Positions 44,667-53,684 of a stretch of 64,000 bases of DNA are shown here, piece after piece. The DNA comes from Leclercia adecarboxylata (lineage in GTDB: Bacteria; Pseudomonadota; Gammaproteobacteria; Enterobacterales; Enterobacteriaceae), in NCBI GenBank assembly GCA_002360945.1, contig DERO01000039.1, forward strand, positions 62,001-126,000, written 5' to 3'. Under the pieces are notes generated by a model. That model ran no database searches, was not told the origin of the DNA, and saw only the letters and a program-made list of their open reading frames with translations. Within the stretch, counting starts at the first letter, position 1, and the number at the start of each line of letters is the position of its first letter. The translations under genes were made by a program, and so were the position numbers.

Positions 44667-44686
44667 TACTGTATATCCATACAGTA
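44667..44686 (+). promoter_or_regulatory. LexA (SOS) box of sulA
   Basis: TACTGTATATCCATACAGTA matches the LexA consensus TACTG(TA)5CAGTA with both CTGT and ACAG half-sites intact, and ends 20 bp before the sulA ATG. Confidence 0.95.
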
Positions 44687-44706
44687 ACTACAGGGCTGGA
44701 TTGATT

Positions 44707-45219
44707 ATGTACTCTTCAGGCTATGCAAACCGTTCAACAACTTTCTCTTCTTCCGCAGGCAAAAGTGCACGGAGTTCCGCTGCTGCGTACATGTCTACCG
44801 GGCTGATTAGTGAAGTGCTTTACCGTGAAGACCAGCCCATGATGACGCAGCTATTATTACTGCCACTGTTACAGCAGCTTGGTCAGCAGGATCGCTGGCA
44901 GTTGTGGCTGACGCCGCAGCAGAAATTGAGCCGGGAATGGGTACAATCTGCAGGTTTACCGCTGACTAAAGTGATGCAGGTGAGCCAGATGGATCCCTGC
45001 CATACTGTAGAATCGATGGTGAGGGCGCTGCGTACCGGGAATTACAGCGTGGTGATCGGCTGGTTTACGGAAGAATTAACCGAAACGGAACAACATCGCC
45101 TGGCCGAAGCGGCCGAAGAAGGTAACGCACTGGGCTTTATTATGCGTCCCGTTCGAATGAATGCTCTGGGCAACGGACACCTTTCTGGGCTAAAAATTCA
45201 CTCGAATTTGTATCATTAA
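44707..45219 (+). CDS. sulA: SulA, SOS cell-division inhibitor
   Basis: 170 residues. The start is ATG 44707 ([10 protein letters not shown]), because the longer frame would run across the LexA box. The central block [24 protein letters not shown] and the end [12 protein letters not shown] match E. coli SulA; the C-terminal residues are the Lon recognition tail. It binds FtsZ and blocks Z-ring assembly until Lon removes it. The N-terminal 30 residues differ most from E. coli. Confidence 0.96.
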   Translation: MYSSGYANRSTTFSSSAGKSARSSAAAYMSTGLISEVLYREDQPMMTQLLLLPLLQQLGQQDRWQLWLTPQQKLSREWVQSAGLPLTKVMQVSQMDPCHTVESMVRALRTGNYSVVIGWFTEELTETEQHRLAEAAEEGNALGFIMRPVRMNALGNGHLSGLKIHSNLYH

Positions 45220-45284
45220 GTAAAAATAAGAGTTTTCCTGGAATTTTTTTTGCAGGTTCTGTACGCCGTTGGTTCCCTTTCTAA

Positions 45285-45315
45285 AAGCCGCGACAAGTCT
45301 TGTCTGCCGCGGCTT
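45285..45315 (+). terminator. Likely sulA terminator
   Basis: AAGCCGCG (45285-45292) pairs with CGCGGCTT (45308-45315), with an inner ACAAG/CTTGT stem. The downstream T-run is weak (CCTCC). Confidence 0.6.
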
Positions 45316-45406
45316 CCTCCAGTTTAGCACGCCCAAATCTTCGCCATAAATGTTAAATATTGTGTATATAAAACTTTTTTTTTCATATGCCTGACGGAGT
45401 TCACAC

Positions 45407-45573
45407 TTGTAAGTTTTCAGGTACGTTGTAGACTTTACATCGCCAGGGGTGCTCGGCCTAAACCGAAGATATCGGTAGCTTTACTCTTTGTCCCCGCCCC
45501 CCGGTGAAGGATTTAACCGTGACTCTCATTGAGATTCTCATGGCGATTTTTGGATGATAACGAGGCGCAAAAA
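45407..45573 (+). promoter_or_regulatory. ompA promoter and long 5' leader
   Basis: TTGTAA (45407-45412) and TAGACT (45429-45434) are the probable promoter hexamers. The leader of about 130 nt that follows is very close to E. coli, including the CCCCGGTGAAGGATTTAACCG region and GATAACGAGGCGCAAAAA before the ATG. In E. coli this leader stabilises the mRNA and its ribosome-binding region is the target of the sRNA MicA. The rest of the sulA-ompA gap (45220-45406) holds only the sulA terminator and AT-rich sequence. Confidence 0.7.
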
Positions 45574-46629
45574 ATGAAAAAGACAGCTATCGCGATTGCA
45601 GTGGCACTGGCAGGTTTCGCTACCGTAGCGCAGGCCGCTCCAAAAGATAATACCTGGTATGCAGGTGCTAAACTGGGCTGGTCTCAGTTCCATGACACTG
45701 GCTGGTATAACGACGCTCTGAACAACGACGGCCCAACTCACGAAAGCCAGCTGGGCGCAGGCGCGTTCGGTGGTTATCAGGTTAACCCGTACGTTGGTTT
45801 CGAAATGGGTTACGACTGGCTGGGCCGTATGCCTTACAAAGGCGACAACGTTAATGGCGCATTCAAAGCTCAGGGCGTTCAGCTGACTGCTAAACTGGGC
45901 TACCCAGTAAATGACGCTGTAGACATCTACACCCGTCTGGGCGGCATGGTATGGCGTGCAGACTCCAGCAACAGCATCGCTGGCGACGACCACGACACTG
46001 GCGTATCTCCAGTATTCGCAGGCGGCGTTGAGTGGGCAATGACCCGTGACGTTGCTACCCGTCTGGAATACCAGTGGGTTAACAACATCGGCGACGGCAA
46101 CACCGTTGGTGTTCGTCCAGACAACGGCATGCTGAGCGTAGGTGTTTCCTACCGTTTCGGCCAGCAGGAAGAAGCAGCGCCAATCGTTGCTCCAGCTCCA
46201 GCACCAGCTCCAGAAGTACAGACCAAGCACTTCACTCTGAAGTCTGACGTTCTGTTCAACTTCAACAAAGCAACCCTGAAACCAGAAGGTCAGCAGGCAC
46301 TGGATCAGCTGTACACCCAGCTGAGCAACCTGGATCCTAAAGATGGTTCTGTAGTGGTTCTGGGCTTCACCGACCGTATCGGTTCTGACGCCTACAACCA
46401 GGGTCTGTCTGAGAAACGTGCTCAGTCCGTTGTTGATTACCTGATCTCTAAAGGTATCCCGGCTAACAAGATCTCCCCACGTGGTATGGGCGAATCTAAC
46501 CCAGTTACCGGTTCTACCTGTGACAACGTGAAACCTCGCGCTGCACTGATCGACTGCCTGGCACCAGATCGTCGCGTAGAGATCGAAGTTAAAGGCATCA
46601 AAGACGTTGTAACTCAGCCAGCGGCATAA
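45574..46629 (+). CDS. ompA: Outer-membrane protein A
   Basis: 351 residues: 21-residue signal peptide (ATVAQA), eight-strand beta-barrel (mature ~1-170, ending VSYRFGQ), Ala-Pro hinge (APAPAPAPE), and an OmpA-like peptidoglycan-binding domain ([43 protein letters not shown]). Start ATG 45574 follows GAGGCGCAAAAA; the longer frame from 45529 lies in the leader. Codon use is that of a highly expressed gene. It ties the outer membrane to peptidoglycan. Confidence 0.98.
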   Translation: MKKTAIAIAVALAGFATVAQAAPKDNTWYAGAKLGWSQFHDTGWYNDALNNDGPTHESQLGAGAFGGYQVNPYVGFEMGYDWLGRMPYKGDNVNGAFKAQGVQLTAKLGYPVNDAVDIYTRLGGMVWRADSSNSIAGDDHDTGVSPVFAGGVEWAMTRDVATRLEYQWVNNIGDGNTVGVRPDNGMLSVGVSYRFGQQEEAAPIVAPAPAPAPEVQTKHFTLKSDVLFNFNKATLKPEGQQALDQLYTQLSNLDPKDGSVVVLGFTDRIGSDAYNQGLSEKRAQSVVDYLISKGIPANKISPRGMGESNPVTGSTCDNVKPRAALIDCLAPDRRVEIEVKGIKDVVTQPAA

Positions 46630-46649
46630 GTTATCGTCTTATAAAAAAA

Positions 46650-46667
46650 CCCCGCCATGTTGCGGGG
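46650..46667 (+). terminator. ompA terminator
   Basis: CCCCGC-CATGTT-GCGGGG stem preceded by A-run and followed by TTTTTTATT; able to act also for matP on the other strand. Confidence 0.9.
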
Positions 46668-46696
46668 TTTTTTATTGTCTGAAGAAAAGAAAAACA

Positions 46697-47152
46697 CTAC
46701 TTCTTACCAGACAGCAGCGCCTGCAGATCGGTTTTCAGGGTCGACATCTGGCTGGCATACTTCTCTTTATGTTCCGCATCTTCGATCAGCTGCACGATCG
46801 TTTCTGACAAGGTTTTTCCACGGCGCTGGGCAAGCCCGGCCAGACGTTGCCAGACCATAAACTCCAGATCGATCGACTTCTTCCGGGTATGCTGGTGTTC
46901 AGCATTAAAATGCCGTTTTCGCCGCGCGCGGATGGTCTGCTTCATGCGGTTCAGCAGCGCCGGATTGATGTGTTTATCTATCCAGCCGTTGACCAGAATG
47001 GGTTCGTTTTCGAGGGTCAGTAATAAATCTACAGCTTCTTTTGCAGCACTGGCTTCGAGGTAGCACGTGATCAATTCCCCTTCACGGTGTTTTTTGACCA
47101 GATACTTCCATTTCCAGCCGCTTTCGAGATTTTCCAGTTGTTGGTATTTCAT
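46697..47152 (-). CDS. matP: MatP, Ter macrodomain organiser
   Basis: 151 residues, family length. An N-terminal four-helix region ([26 protein letters not shown]), a ribbon-helix-helix ([33 protein letters not shown]), and a C-terminal coiled coil. MatP binds matS sites (GTGACRNYGTCAC) in the terminus region and interacts with ZapB at the divisome. I found no matS site when reading for GTGAC-N3-GTCAC, but this was not exhaustive. Confidence 0.96.
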   Translation of the reverse strand: MKYQQLENLESGWKWKYLVKKHREGELITCYLEASAAKEAVDLLLTLENEPILVNGWIDKHINPALLNRMKQTIRARRKRHFNAEHQHTRKKSIDLEFMVWQRLAGLAQRRGKTLSETIVQLIEDAEHKEKYASQMSTLKTDLQALLSGKK

Positions 47153-47338
47153 CGCGATCTCAGTGTGACCGTGTAACTGTGTTCAGAATATCAGTTTTTT
47201 GGCAATCTGCTGAAAAGAAATCATATCCTGTGATACGCGGCGACGCATTCATCTCCGGAAACGCCCATTCCCTCATGGGCAGAGCCTGCGCCTTACGGTA
47301 TACTCCATCGTTTTACTTCTGACTAAAAAACATCAACT

Positions 47339-49099
47339 TTGACCATTACGAAACTTGCATGGCGTGACCTGGTTCCGGATACCGAAAGCTATCAGGAACT
47401 GTTTGCACAGCCAGATCTCGCGAAAGAACACGAATATATCCTCAGCGACACACAGCCCCGTTTGCATTACGCACTGGAGCAGGTGTTAAGCCCGTGGGCA
47501 ACCTCACCATTCATGTTGTTGAAAGCGCCAGACGAAGCGGAGTATCTGAGTCTTCTGGCGGATGCCATGCGGCAGTTGCAACCAGAAACCGGGACGGTCT
47601 TTGGGGGTGAGTACAGCATTGAAGGCCGTACTGTTACCTTTGAACCGGCGACCGTACCCGATGGCCGTTTTGCGGTTACAGGCAATATTGTCCCGGCGGG
47701 CTGGACAGAAGCAGAACAGCTGTTTGGCTGCCTGCGCCAGTTTAACGGCGAGTTGACCCTGCATCCTGGCCTGGTTCATCAGGCCAACGGCGGCGTGTTG
47801 CTTATCTCCCTGCGCACCCTTCTGGCTCAGCCTCTTCTGTGGATGCGCCTGAAAAACAGCGTCAGCCAGCAGCGCTTTGATTGGGTAGCCTATGATGAGT
47901 CGCGCCCTCTTCCGGTCTCCGTGCCTTCTATGCCGCTCTCCCTGAAAGTGGTGCTGATTGGCGATCGCGAAGCGCTGGCCGATTTCCAGGAGATGGAACC
48001 TGAGCTGGCCGACCAGGTGGTATACAGCGAGTTTGAAGACAGCACGCAGATCGCGGACGCCGAAGATATGCTGCAATGGCTCCAGTGGGTGCATGCCGTC
48101 TGTGAACGCGCGCAGTTGCCAACCCCGGCGGCCGATGCCTGGCCGGTGCTGATCCGCGAAGCGGTACGCTACACCGGCGATCAGGAGACCCTGCCGCTTT
48201 GTCCCCTCTGGCTGGGTAAGCAGCTGCGTGAAGCTGCGGCCATGACCGAAGACGACACTATTACCGGCGAACAGCTCTCCCAGATGCTGGCGCAGCGAGA
48301 GTGGCGCGAAGGCTATCTTGCGGATCGCATGCAGGACGAGATCCTGCTGGAGCAGATCCTGGTCGAAACCGAAGGTGAGCGCGTCGGGCAGATTAACGCT
48401 CTGTCGGTGATTGAGTTCCCTGGCCATCCGCGCGCCTTTGGCGAGCCGTCTCGTATCAGCTGCGTCGTGCACATCGGTGACGGTGAGTTTATCGACGTGG
48501 AACGTAAAGCCGAGCTGGGCGGGAACATTCACGCCAAGGGCATGATGATCATGCAGGCTTATCTGATGTCGGAACTGCAGCTTGAGCAACAGATCCCCTT
48601 CACCGCCTCACTGACCTTCGAACAGTCTTACAGCGAAGTCGATGGCGACAGCGCCTCGATGGCAGAGCTATGCGCATTAATCAGCGCCCTGGCCGATGTG
48701 CCGGTGAATCAGAGCATTGCCATTACCGGTTCGGTGGATCAGTTTGGTCGCGCGCAGCCGGTTGGCGGTCTGAACGAGAAGATCGAAGGCTTCTTTACCG
48801 TCTGCCAGCAGCGCGGGCTGAGCGGTAAACAGGGTGTCATTATTCCCTTGCCAAACGTTCGTCATCTCAGCCTCAGCCAGGAGTTGCTGACCGCGGTCGA
48901 AGAGGAACAATTCAGCCTCTGGGCGATCGAAGATATTGCAGATGCGCTACCCTTACTGACAAACCTGGAGTGGGATGCCGAAGGGCAGACGACGCTGATG
49001 CACACCATCCAGGAGCGTATTGCGCAGGCAACACAGCAGGAAGCACGCCATCGTTATCCCTGGCCGTTACGCTGGTTGAACTGGTTCACGCCAAACTGA
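47339..49099 (+). CDS. ycbZ: LonH/YcbZ, Lon-family protease homologue
   Basis: 586 residues, same length as E. coli YcbZ, with a TTG start (47339) giving [11 protein letters not shown]. The N-terminal half is a degenerate AAA-like domain without a clear Walker A. The C-terminal Lon protease domain is intact, with catalytic Ser438 in [10 protein letters not shown] and Lys481 in GGLNEKIEG. Its cellular substrates are not established. The FadR-binding site of fabA overlaps the last codons. The N-terminal third diverges from E. coli more than the protease domain. Confidence 0.93.
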   Translation: MTITKLAWRDLVPDTESYQELFAQPDLAKEHEYILSDTQPRLHYALEQVLSPWATSPFMLLKAPDEAEYLSLLADAMRQLQPETGTVFGGEYSIEGRTVTFEPATVPDGRFAVTGNIVPAGWTEAEQLFGCLRQFNGELTLHPGLVHQANGGVLLISLRTLLAQPLLWMRLKNSVSQQRFDWVAYDESRPLPVSVPSMPLSLKVVLIGDREALADFQEMEPELADQVVYSEFEDSTQIADAEDMLQWLQWVHAVCERAQLPTPAADAWPVLIREAVRYTGDQETLPLCPLWLGKQLREAAAMTEDDTITGEQLSQMLAQREWREGYLADRMQDEILLEQILVETEGERVGQINALSVIEFPGHPRAFGEPSRISCVVHIGDGEFIDVERKAELGGNIHAKGMMIMQAYLMSELQLEQQIPFTASLTFEQSYSEVDGDSASMAELCALISALADVPVNQSIAITGSVDQFGRAQPVGGLNEKIEGFFTVCQQRGLSGKQGVIIPLPNVRHLSLSQELLTAVEEEQFSLWAIEDIADALPLLTNLEWDAEGQTTLMHTIQERIAQATQQEARHRYPWPLRWLNWFTPN

Positions 49100-49129
49100 T
49101 CGGACTTGTTCAGCGTACACGTGTTAGCT
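49094..49129 (+). promoter_or_regulatory. FadR and FabR sites of the fabA promoter
   Basis: AACTGATCGGACTTGTTCAG (49094-49113) matches the E. coli FadR activator site, and AGCGTACACGTGTTAGCT (49112-49129) the FabR repressor site. The FadR site overlaps the ycbZ stop codon. Together they couple unsaturated fatty-acid synthesis to acyl-CoA and membrane status. Identification rests on similarity to the known E. coli region. Confidence 0.8.
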
Positions 49130-49167
49130 ATCCTGCGTCCTTCACTAAAATAAGGCATACTGAGAAC

Positions 49168-49686
49168 ATGGTAGATAAACGCGAATCCTATACAAAAGAA
49201 GATCTTCTTGCCTCTGGTCGCGGTGAACTGTTTGGCGCGAAAGGCCCGCAGTTACCGGCCCCGAACATGCTGATGATGGACCGTGTCGTGAAGATGACGG
49301 AAACCGGCGGCAACTTCGATAAGGGTTACGTAGAAGCAGAGCTCGATATCAACCCGGACCTGTGGTTCTTTGGTTGTCACTTTATTGGTGATCCAGTCAT
49401 GCCAGGTTGTCTGGGCCTGGACGCAATGTGGCAGCTGGTTGGTTTCTACCTCGGCTGGCTGGGTGGCGAAGGCAAAGGCCGCGCCCTGGGCGTTGGCGAA
49501 GTGAAATTCACCGGTCAGGTTCTGCCGACCGCGAAAAAAGTGACCTACCGTATTCACTTCAAACGCATTGTTAACCGTCGCCTGATCATGGGCCTGGCGG
49601 ATGGCGAAGTGCTGGTCGACGGTCGTCAGATCTACACGGCTAACGATCTGAAAGTAGGTCTGTTCCAGGACACTTCCGCATTCTGA
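49168..49686 (+). CDS. fabA: FabA, 3-hydroxydecanoyl-ACP dehydratase/isomerase
   Basis: 172 residues, full length, ATG 49168. The active site is in [23 protein letters not shown] (catalytic His and Asp). FabA dehydrates 3-hydroxydecanoyl-ACP and isomerises it to the cis-3 product, the branch point for unsaturated fatty acids. The longer frame from 48970 lies within ycbZ and is not real. A six-copy TTTTGC repeat follows the stop. Confidence 0.98.
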   Translation: MVDKRESYTKEDLLASGRGELFGAKGPQLPAPNMLMMDRVVKMTETGGNFDKGYVEAELDINPDLWFFGCHFIGDPVMPGCLGLDAMWQLVGFYLGWLGGEGKGRALGVGEVKFTGQVLPTAKKVTYRIHFKRIVNRRLIMGLADGEVLVDGRQIYTANDLKVGLFQDTSAF

Positions 49687-49687
49687 T

Positions 49688-49723
49688 TTTTGCTTTTGCT
49701 TTTGCTTTTGCTTTTGCTTTTGC
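49688..49723 (+). repeat. Hexanucleotide tandem repeat (TTTTGC)6 after fabA
   Basis: Six perfect TTTTGC units directly after the fabA stop and before its terminator. On the opposite strand they encode a run of Lys-Gln in a spurious frame. Such repeats change copy number by slippage. It lies in the 3' untranslated region of fabA. Confidence 0.95.
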
Positions 49724-49740
49724 ACAAGCATTAAACGGCG

Positions 49741-49763
49741 AAACCTCCGCACTGCGGAGGTTT
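49741..49763. terminator. Bidirectional terminator between fabA and rmf
   Basis: AAACCTCCGC-ACT-GCGGAGGTTT, a 10-bp stem with CTTTTTTT downstream, between convergent genes. Confidence 0.92.
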
Positions 49764-49783
49764 CTTTTTTTAAAGAGACGCTA

Positions 49784-49951
49784 TCAAGCAAGTACTGCCC
49801 TGTCTCCGATGGCTTCTCGCCAGCCCCCTAACCATTGCGACCTCTGATTGATGGTCTGATAGGGACACATTTCTTTAGAACGTCCGGCGATGCCAGCCTG
49901 ATAACCACGTTGATGAGCCCTTTCAAGGCGATCTCGTTTCTGTCTCTTCAT
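49784..49951 (-). CDS. rmf: Ribosome modulation factor
   Basis: A 55-codon gene on the minus strand found by translating the gap after fabA. The product starts MKRQKRDRLERAHQRGYQAG, continues with GRSKEMCPYQTINQRSQWLGGWREA and ends DRAVLA, matching E. coli Rmf over its length. Rmf binds the 30S subunit and drives 70S dimerisation to inactive 100S ribosomes in stationary phase. It is convergent with fabA, the E. coli arrangement. Confidence 0.97.
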   Translation of the reverse strand: MKRQKRDRLERAHQRGYQAGIAGRSKEMCPYQTINQRSQWLGGWREAIGDRAVLA

Positions 49952-50157
49952 GCCTCGTTTCCCTCATTATTTGATCTGGTGGAAAAGAAAACAGTGATTA
50001 CAAAACGTGCAACCACAGATAACGAATACCCTGATTACCGCTTAGCGTCAATGCGCAAAATTCACGCCAGTGTCATAAATGTGACCCACTCAAAAGTTCA
50101 TTTGTACAAAAAGTGTGACGCGGCACAAGTAACGGCCTGAGCGTAAAACGAAAAAAA

Positions 50158-50186
50158 GCCGCAATTAGCGTGACGCTAACTGCGGC
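50158..50186 (-). terminator. Terminator of the pqiABC operon
   Basis: On the minus strand a 13-bp stem (GCCGCAGTTAGCG/CGCTAATTGCGGC with one mismatch) is followed by TTTTTTTCG, about 18 bp past the pqiC stop. Confidence 0.88.
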
Positions 50187-50204
50187 CGGTACGATGAATT
50201 TTAC

Positions 50205-50771
50205 TTATGGCAGACGGGAAATCTCTCTGGCAATGCTGGCAGACTCCTGCGCCCAGCCCTGCGCCAGCACCTTCACCATCTCATCGTAACCATCTTTCTG
50301 CTGCTTCAGCTCCAGATGAAAAGGCCGCTTAATCAGCTGGCCCTGATGGTTCAGTAACCACTCCCCGCTGACGATTACACTGCCATCATAGCGGCCATGG
50401 AAGTTGGTCACGTTGACGTTCAGCGTATCCTGATCGCTGCCCAGCGGCTGTGACGCCACCACCCACCCCGGCAGCTGGCTGCTGAGATTGGCGACCAGCG
50501 TGTTGCGCAGCTGCTGATCCAGCGGGCTTGCCCACAGGTTGTTGTTGGCGATGACATACTGCACATCGCTGGTTTGATAAACCACGCCATTACCGGCCAG
50601 GTAATCCGGCACTGCCACCTGCTCGACCCACAGCAGGCGGTTCCCCTGGCTGGCGACACTTTGTCCCCCCGCCTGTGCCGCCACTGGCAGCTGGTAGTAG
50701 CTCTTATTCTCTGCTGAGCTGCAGCCGGTCAGGAGCGCCGCCACTGCGGTGATCATTAGCCATTTTTTCAT
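50205..50771 (-). CDS. pqiC: PqiC outer-membrane lipoprotein
   Basis: 188 residues with a lipoprotein signal and lipobox LLTGC (Cys17), then the ABC_trans_aux/DUF330 domain. PqiC forms an octameric ring on the inner face of the outer membrane and docks the PqiB needle for lipid transport. The ATG overlaps the pqiB stop by one base (TAATG). Confidence 0.94.
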   Translation of the reverse strand: MKKWLMITAVAALLTGCSSAENKSYYQLPVAAQAGGQSVASQGNRLLWVEQVAVPDYLAGNGVVYQTSDVQYVIANNNLWASPLDQQLRNTLVANLSSQLPGWVVASQPLGSDQDTLNVNVTNFHGRYDGSVIVSGEWLLNHQGQLIKRPFHLELKQQKDGYDEMVKVLAQGWAQESASIAREISRLP

Positions 50772-52408
50772 TATTTAGCCCCCTTCGGCTCAGGGTCCTT
50801 TTTGTCTTTCGCTTCGAATACCAGCGCGTTGCTCTTGGTGTTCAGCGTCTTGAGCACCGGCTGAAGTTCACGCAGAACCTGATCGAGGCGCTGCATATCC
50901 GCCACCATCTTGTTGTAGGCCGCTGAACCCGGCTGGAAGCCCTGCATACTGCGGTTCAGCTCACGCAGGGTTTTCTGCATGTCCTGAGGCAGCTGCTGCA
51001 TCGACTGGCTGGCGGTCAGCTTGTTGAGGTTATCCAGCGTGGCCTGCAGACGGCGCATCGTCGCCTGGCTCTCGCTAAGCGTGTTGGTGGCCTGTTGGAT
51101 CATCGGATTAAGCGGCAGGCTGTTGATCTTATCCAGCGTCTCCATCAGACGCTGCTGGATCTGCGCCAGACCACTGCTCACGGTCGGAATAATTTTATAG
51201 CCCGAGAACTCACGGATCTCTTTCACCGGCGGCTCTTTCGGGAAGAAGTCCATATCCACGTAGAGCGCCCCGGTCACCAGGTTACCGGTTTTGAGCGAGC
51301 CGCGCAGGCCGCGCTTCATCAACCCTTCAATATGCTGAGCGATATCAGGCGTATCGCCAATCTGGTTAATCAGACGCTCCGGCTCGATGCGGATTAGCAC
51401 CGGAATACGGAAATCGTCATCCAGCATCTGACGCATCCCCGGCGCGAAGAACGGCACCTTGCCGACGGTACCGAGACGGATGCCGCGGAATTCAACCGGC
51501 GCGCCCGGCTGCAGGCCACGGACCGAATCCTTGAAGAACATCAGATAGTCGATATGGTCGGTATAGAGCGAGTCCTGAATGCTCTTCTGATCATCATACA
51601 GTCGGAAGGCAGTCTGTTGCGCCACCGGCTGTCCCTGATCCATCCCCTCCGGCACGTCAAAGCTCACCCCGCCGCCAAACAGGGTGGAGAGTGAGCCCAT
51701 CTCGACGCGCATCCCCGCCGAGGTCAAGTCCACGGCGATGCCGCTGTCTTTCCAGAAGCGGACGTTGCCAGTGACCAGACGATCGTTCGGCGCATTGATA
51801 AACAGCTGATAGCTGATAGTGCGTTTTTGCGTATCGAAGGTGCTGGTTTCAACCGAACCCACACGATAGCCGCGGAACAGCACCGGATCGCCCGGGCTTA
51901 GCTGACCGGCTTTTTTACTGTCGAGGATCACGCGAATGCCTTTCGCATCCGGCGGTGCCAGTGGCGGGGAATCAAGCAGCTGATACTGCCCCGGCTGGGA
52001 ACCCTTTTTCCCGGGCTGCAGTTCAATATAAGCCCCGGAAAGCAGCGTGCCCAGGCCGCTGATCCCTTCACGACCCACCTGCGGTTTCACCACCCAGAAC
52101 ACTGAATCGCCATGGAGAAGTTTCTCCATCCCGGCGTTAAGGCGAGCGGTAATTTCTACGTGCGTCAGGTCGTCGGTCAGGGTTGCGCTTTCGACCACAC
52201 CTACATCCACGCTGCGGCTCTTGATGGTGGTTTTACCCCCCTCAATCCCCTCGGCGTTGGTGGTGATCAGCGTCACGACCGGGCCCTGGTGGCTGTAATG
52301 ATAAAACAGGATCCAGGCACCGATCAGCGCGGTCACGATGGGGAAGATCCACACCGGCGACCAGTTTCTGACCTTCTGCACTTTGGCCTCTCCACTCTTA
52401 TTTTCCAT
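50771..52408 (-). CDS. pqiB: PqiB, MCE-domain membrane-spanning lipid transport protein
   Basis: 545 residues from ATG 52408. One N-terminal membrane helix (WSPVWIFPIVTALIGAWILFY) is followed by three MCE domains and a long C-terminal coiled coil (about 430-530) that builds the periplasmic needle. It spans the envelope between PqiA and PqiC. The longer frame adds 12 residues without support. It overlaps pqiA by 11 nt. Confidence 0.95.
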   Translation of the reverse strand: MENKSGEAKVQKVRNWSPVWIFPIVTALIGAWILFYHYSHQGPVVTLITTNAEGIEGGKTTIKSRSVDVGVVESATLTDDLTHVEITARLNAGMEKLLHGDSVFWVVKPQVGREGISGLGTLLSGAYIELQPGKKGSQPGQYQLLDSPPLAPPDAKGIRVILDSKKAGQLSPGDPVLFRGYRVGSVETSTFDTQKRTISYQLFINAPNDRLVTGNVRFWKDSGIAVDLTSAGMRVEMGSLSTLFGGGVSFDVPEGMDQGQPVAQQTAFRLYDDQKSIQDSLYTDHIDYLMFFKDSVRGLQPGAPVEFRGIRLGTVGKVPFFAPGMRQMLDDDFRIPVLIRIEPERLINQIGDTPDIAQHIEGLMKRGLRGSLKTGNLVTGALYVDMDFFPKEPPVKEIREFSGYKIIPTVSSGLAQIQQRLMETLDKINSLPLNPMIQQATNTLSESQATMRRLQATLDNLNKLTASQSMQQLPQDMQKTLRELNRSMQGFQPGSAAYNKMVADMQRLDQVLRELQPVLKTLNTKSNALVFEAKDKKDPEPKGAK

Positions 52409-53666
52409 GCTTTTCTTTATCCTCATGGCTCGACTCTGGCTCACGATCCCACGATAAACGCGGATCGAAGGTCATGGCCGCAAACATGGTCATAATCACG
52501 ACCAATGCAAACATCAGTGCCCCTATGGCAGGGTAAATACTCATCAGCCCGCCTATCCGCACCAGTGCAGACAGAACGGCAATCACGAAGACGTCGATCA
52601 TGGACCAGCGTCCGACAAACTCGACCACTTCATAAATCAAATGCATCCGCTCGCTATCACGCTTGCCGTGTCCTTTGGCATCCCAACAGAGCCAGGCAAT
52701 GGCAATCATTTTGAGCGTAGGCACCATGATACTGGCAATAAAAATGACCAGCGCCACGGGATAAGACCCCTCCCCCCACAACAGGATCACCCCGGCCATG
52801 ATGGTCGACGGCATTTCATCACCCAGCAGGTCGGTGATCATAATGGGCAGAATATTGGCAGGCAGATAGAGCATGATGGAGGTGACGAGCAGCGCCATCG
52901 TCCACTGAAGACTGTTTTTACGCCGCACGTGCCCTTTCGTTTCACAACGCGGGCAGATTTCCTGGTCGGCCGGGAGAATGGCCGTACAGCAGGAGCAGCG
53001 GCGCAGGTTCTGGATGATCCCCGGCACGCCGACCTTCAGGGTTTGCGGTAGCGCCGGTGCAGGGGCGATATCATCCCATGCCCAGCGGCGGTCCACGCAC
53101 TGAAATGCGCGTAGCTGCAGGACACAGTACAGGCACCAGGGAATAAAACTGAGTCCTATCCCTACGTCACCGTAGGCCATCAGTTTGACGAAGCTCACCA
53201 GGATCCCGGCAAGGAAGATCTCCGCCATGCCCCAGCTTTTTAGCTGGAAAAGGATGCGTGCCATCCAGATCTTTAATGCCGCTGGCATCTGCACGCGGTT
53301 AACGAGCAGTAAAATAATCACCAGGCAACACGCCGGTACGATCTGGACGAACAGGAGGAAGAAAGTGCCCAAACTGGCGTAATCTTCCGAGAACATTACG
53401 CCGGGTATCTCCAGTAAATCAACTTCACTGGTGATACCGCCCACTTTCATATAGATAAAGGGAAACAGATTGGAGAGCAATAGCATGAACAGCGCAGCAA
53501 TAGCGTAAGCAGTGGGACGCTGCCGGGGCGCGTCCCACTCTGTTGTCAGCGTCGCCCCGCATCGCGGGCATGCCGCTTTGTGTCCATGCTCGAGCGCGGG
53601 AAGCGCCACGAGCATATCGCACTGGGAACATAAAATATGCCGATCGGCATGGTGATGTTCACACAT
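52398..53666 (-). CDS. pqiA: PqiA inner-membrane protein
   Basis: 422 residues: two homologous halves, each starting with a cytoplasmic Cys-rich zinc-ribbon (CSQCDMLVALP...CPRCG; CSCCTAILPADQEICPRCE) and carrying four membrane helices. It is the inner-membrane partner of PqiB. The pqi operon is induced by paraquat through SoxRS in E. coli; no soxbox was identified here. Only 18 bp separate it from uup. Confidence 0.95.
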   Translation of the reverse strand: MCEHHHADRHILCSQCDMLVALPALEHGHKAACPRCGATLTTEWDAPRQRPTAYAIAALFMLLLSNLFPFIYMKVGGITSEVDLLEIPGVMFSEDYASLGTFFLLFVQIVPACCLVIILLLVNRVQMPAALKIWMARILFQLKSWGMAEIFLAGILVSFVKLMAYGDVGIGLSFIPWCLYCVLQLRAFQCVDRRWAWDDIAPAPALPQTLKVGVPGIIQNLRRCSCCTAILPADQEICPRCETKGHVRRKNSLQWTMALLVTSIMLYLPANILPIMITDLLGDEMPSTIMAGVILLWGEGSYPVALVIFIASIMVPTLKMIAIAWLCWDAKGHGKRDSERMHLIYEVVEFVGRWSMIDVFVIAVLSALVRIGGLMSIYPAIGALMFALVVIMTMFAAMTFDPRLSWDREPESSHEDKEKHGK

Positions 53667-53684
53667 ACTGGCTCCATGTTTAAC

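Noticed and set aside
47504..48589. 361-codon minus-strand frame
   Set aside because: Antisense shadow of ycbZ; no recognisable domain.
48970..49167. N-terminal extension of FabA
   Set aside because: The extension lies within the ycbZ coding end and the FadR/FabR sites; ATG 49168 gives the conserved 172-residue protein.
49688..49723. CRISPR or other repeat-spacer array
   Set aside because: It is an uninterrupted hexanucleotide tandem repeat with no spacers, and no cas genes are present.
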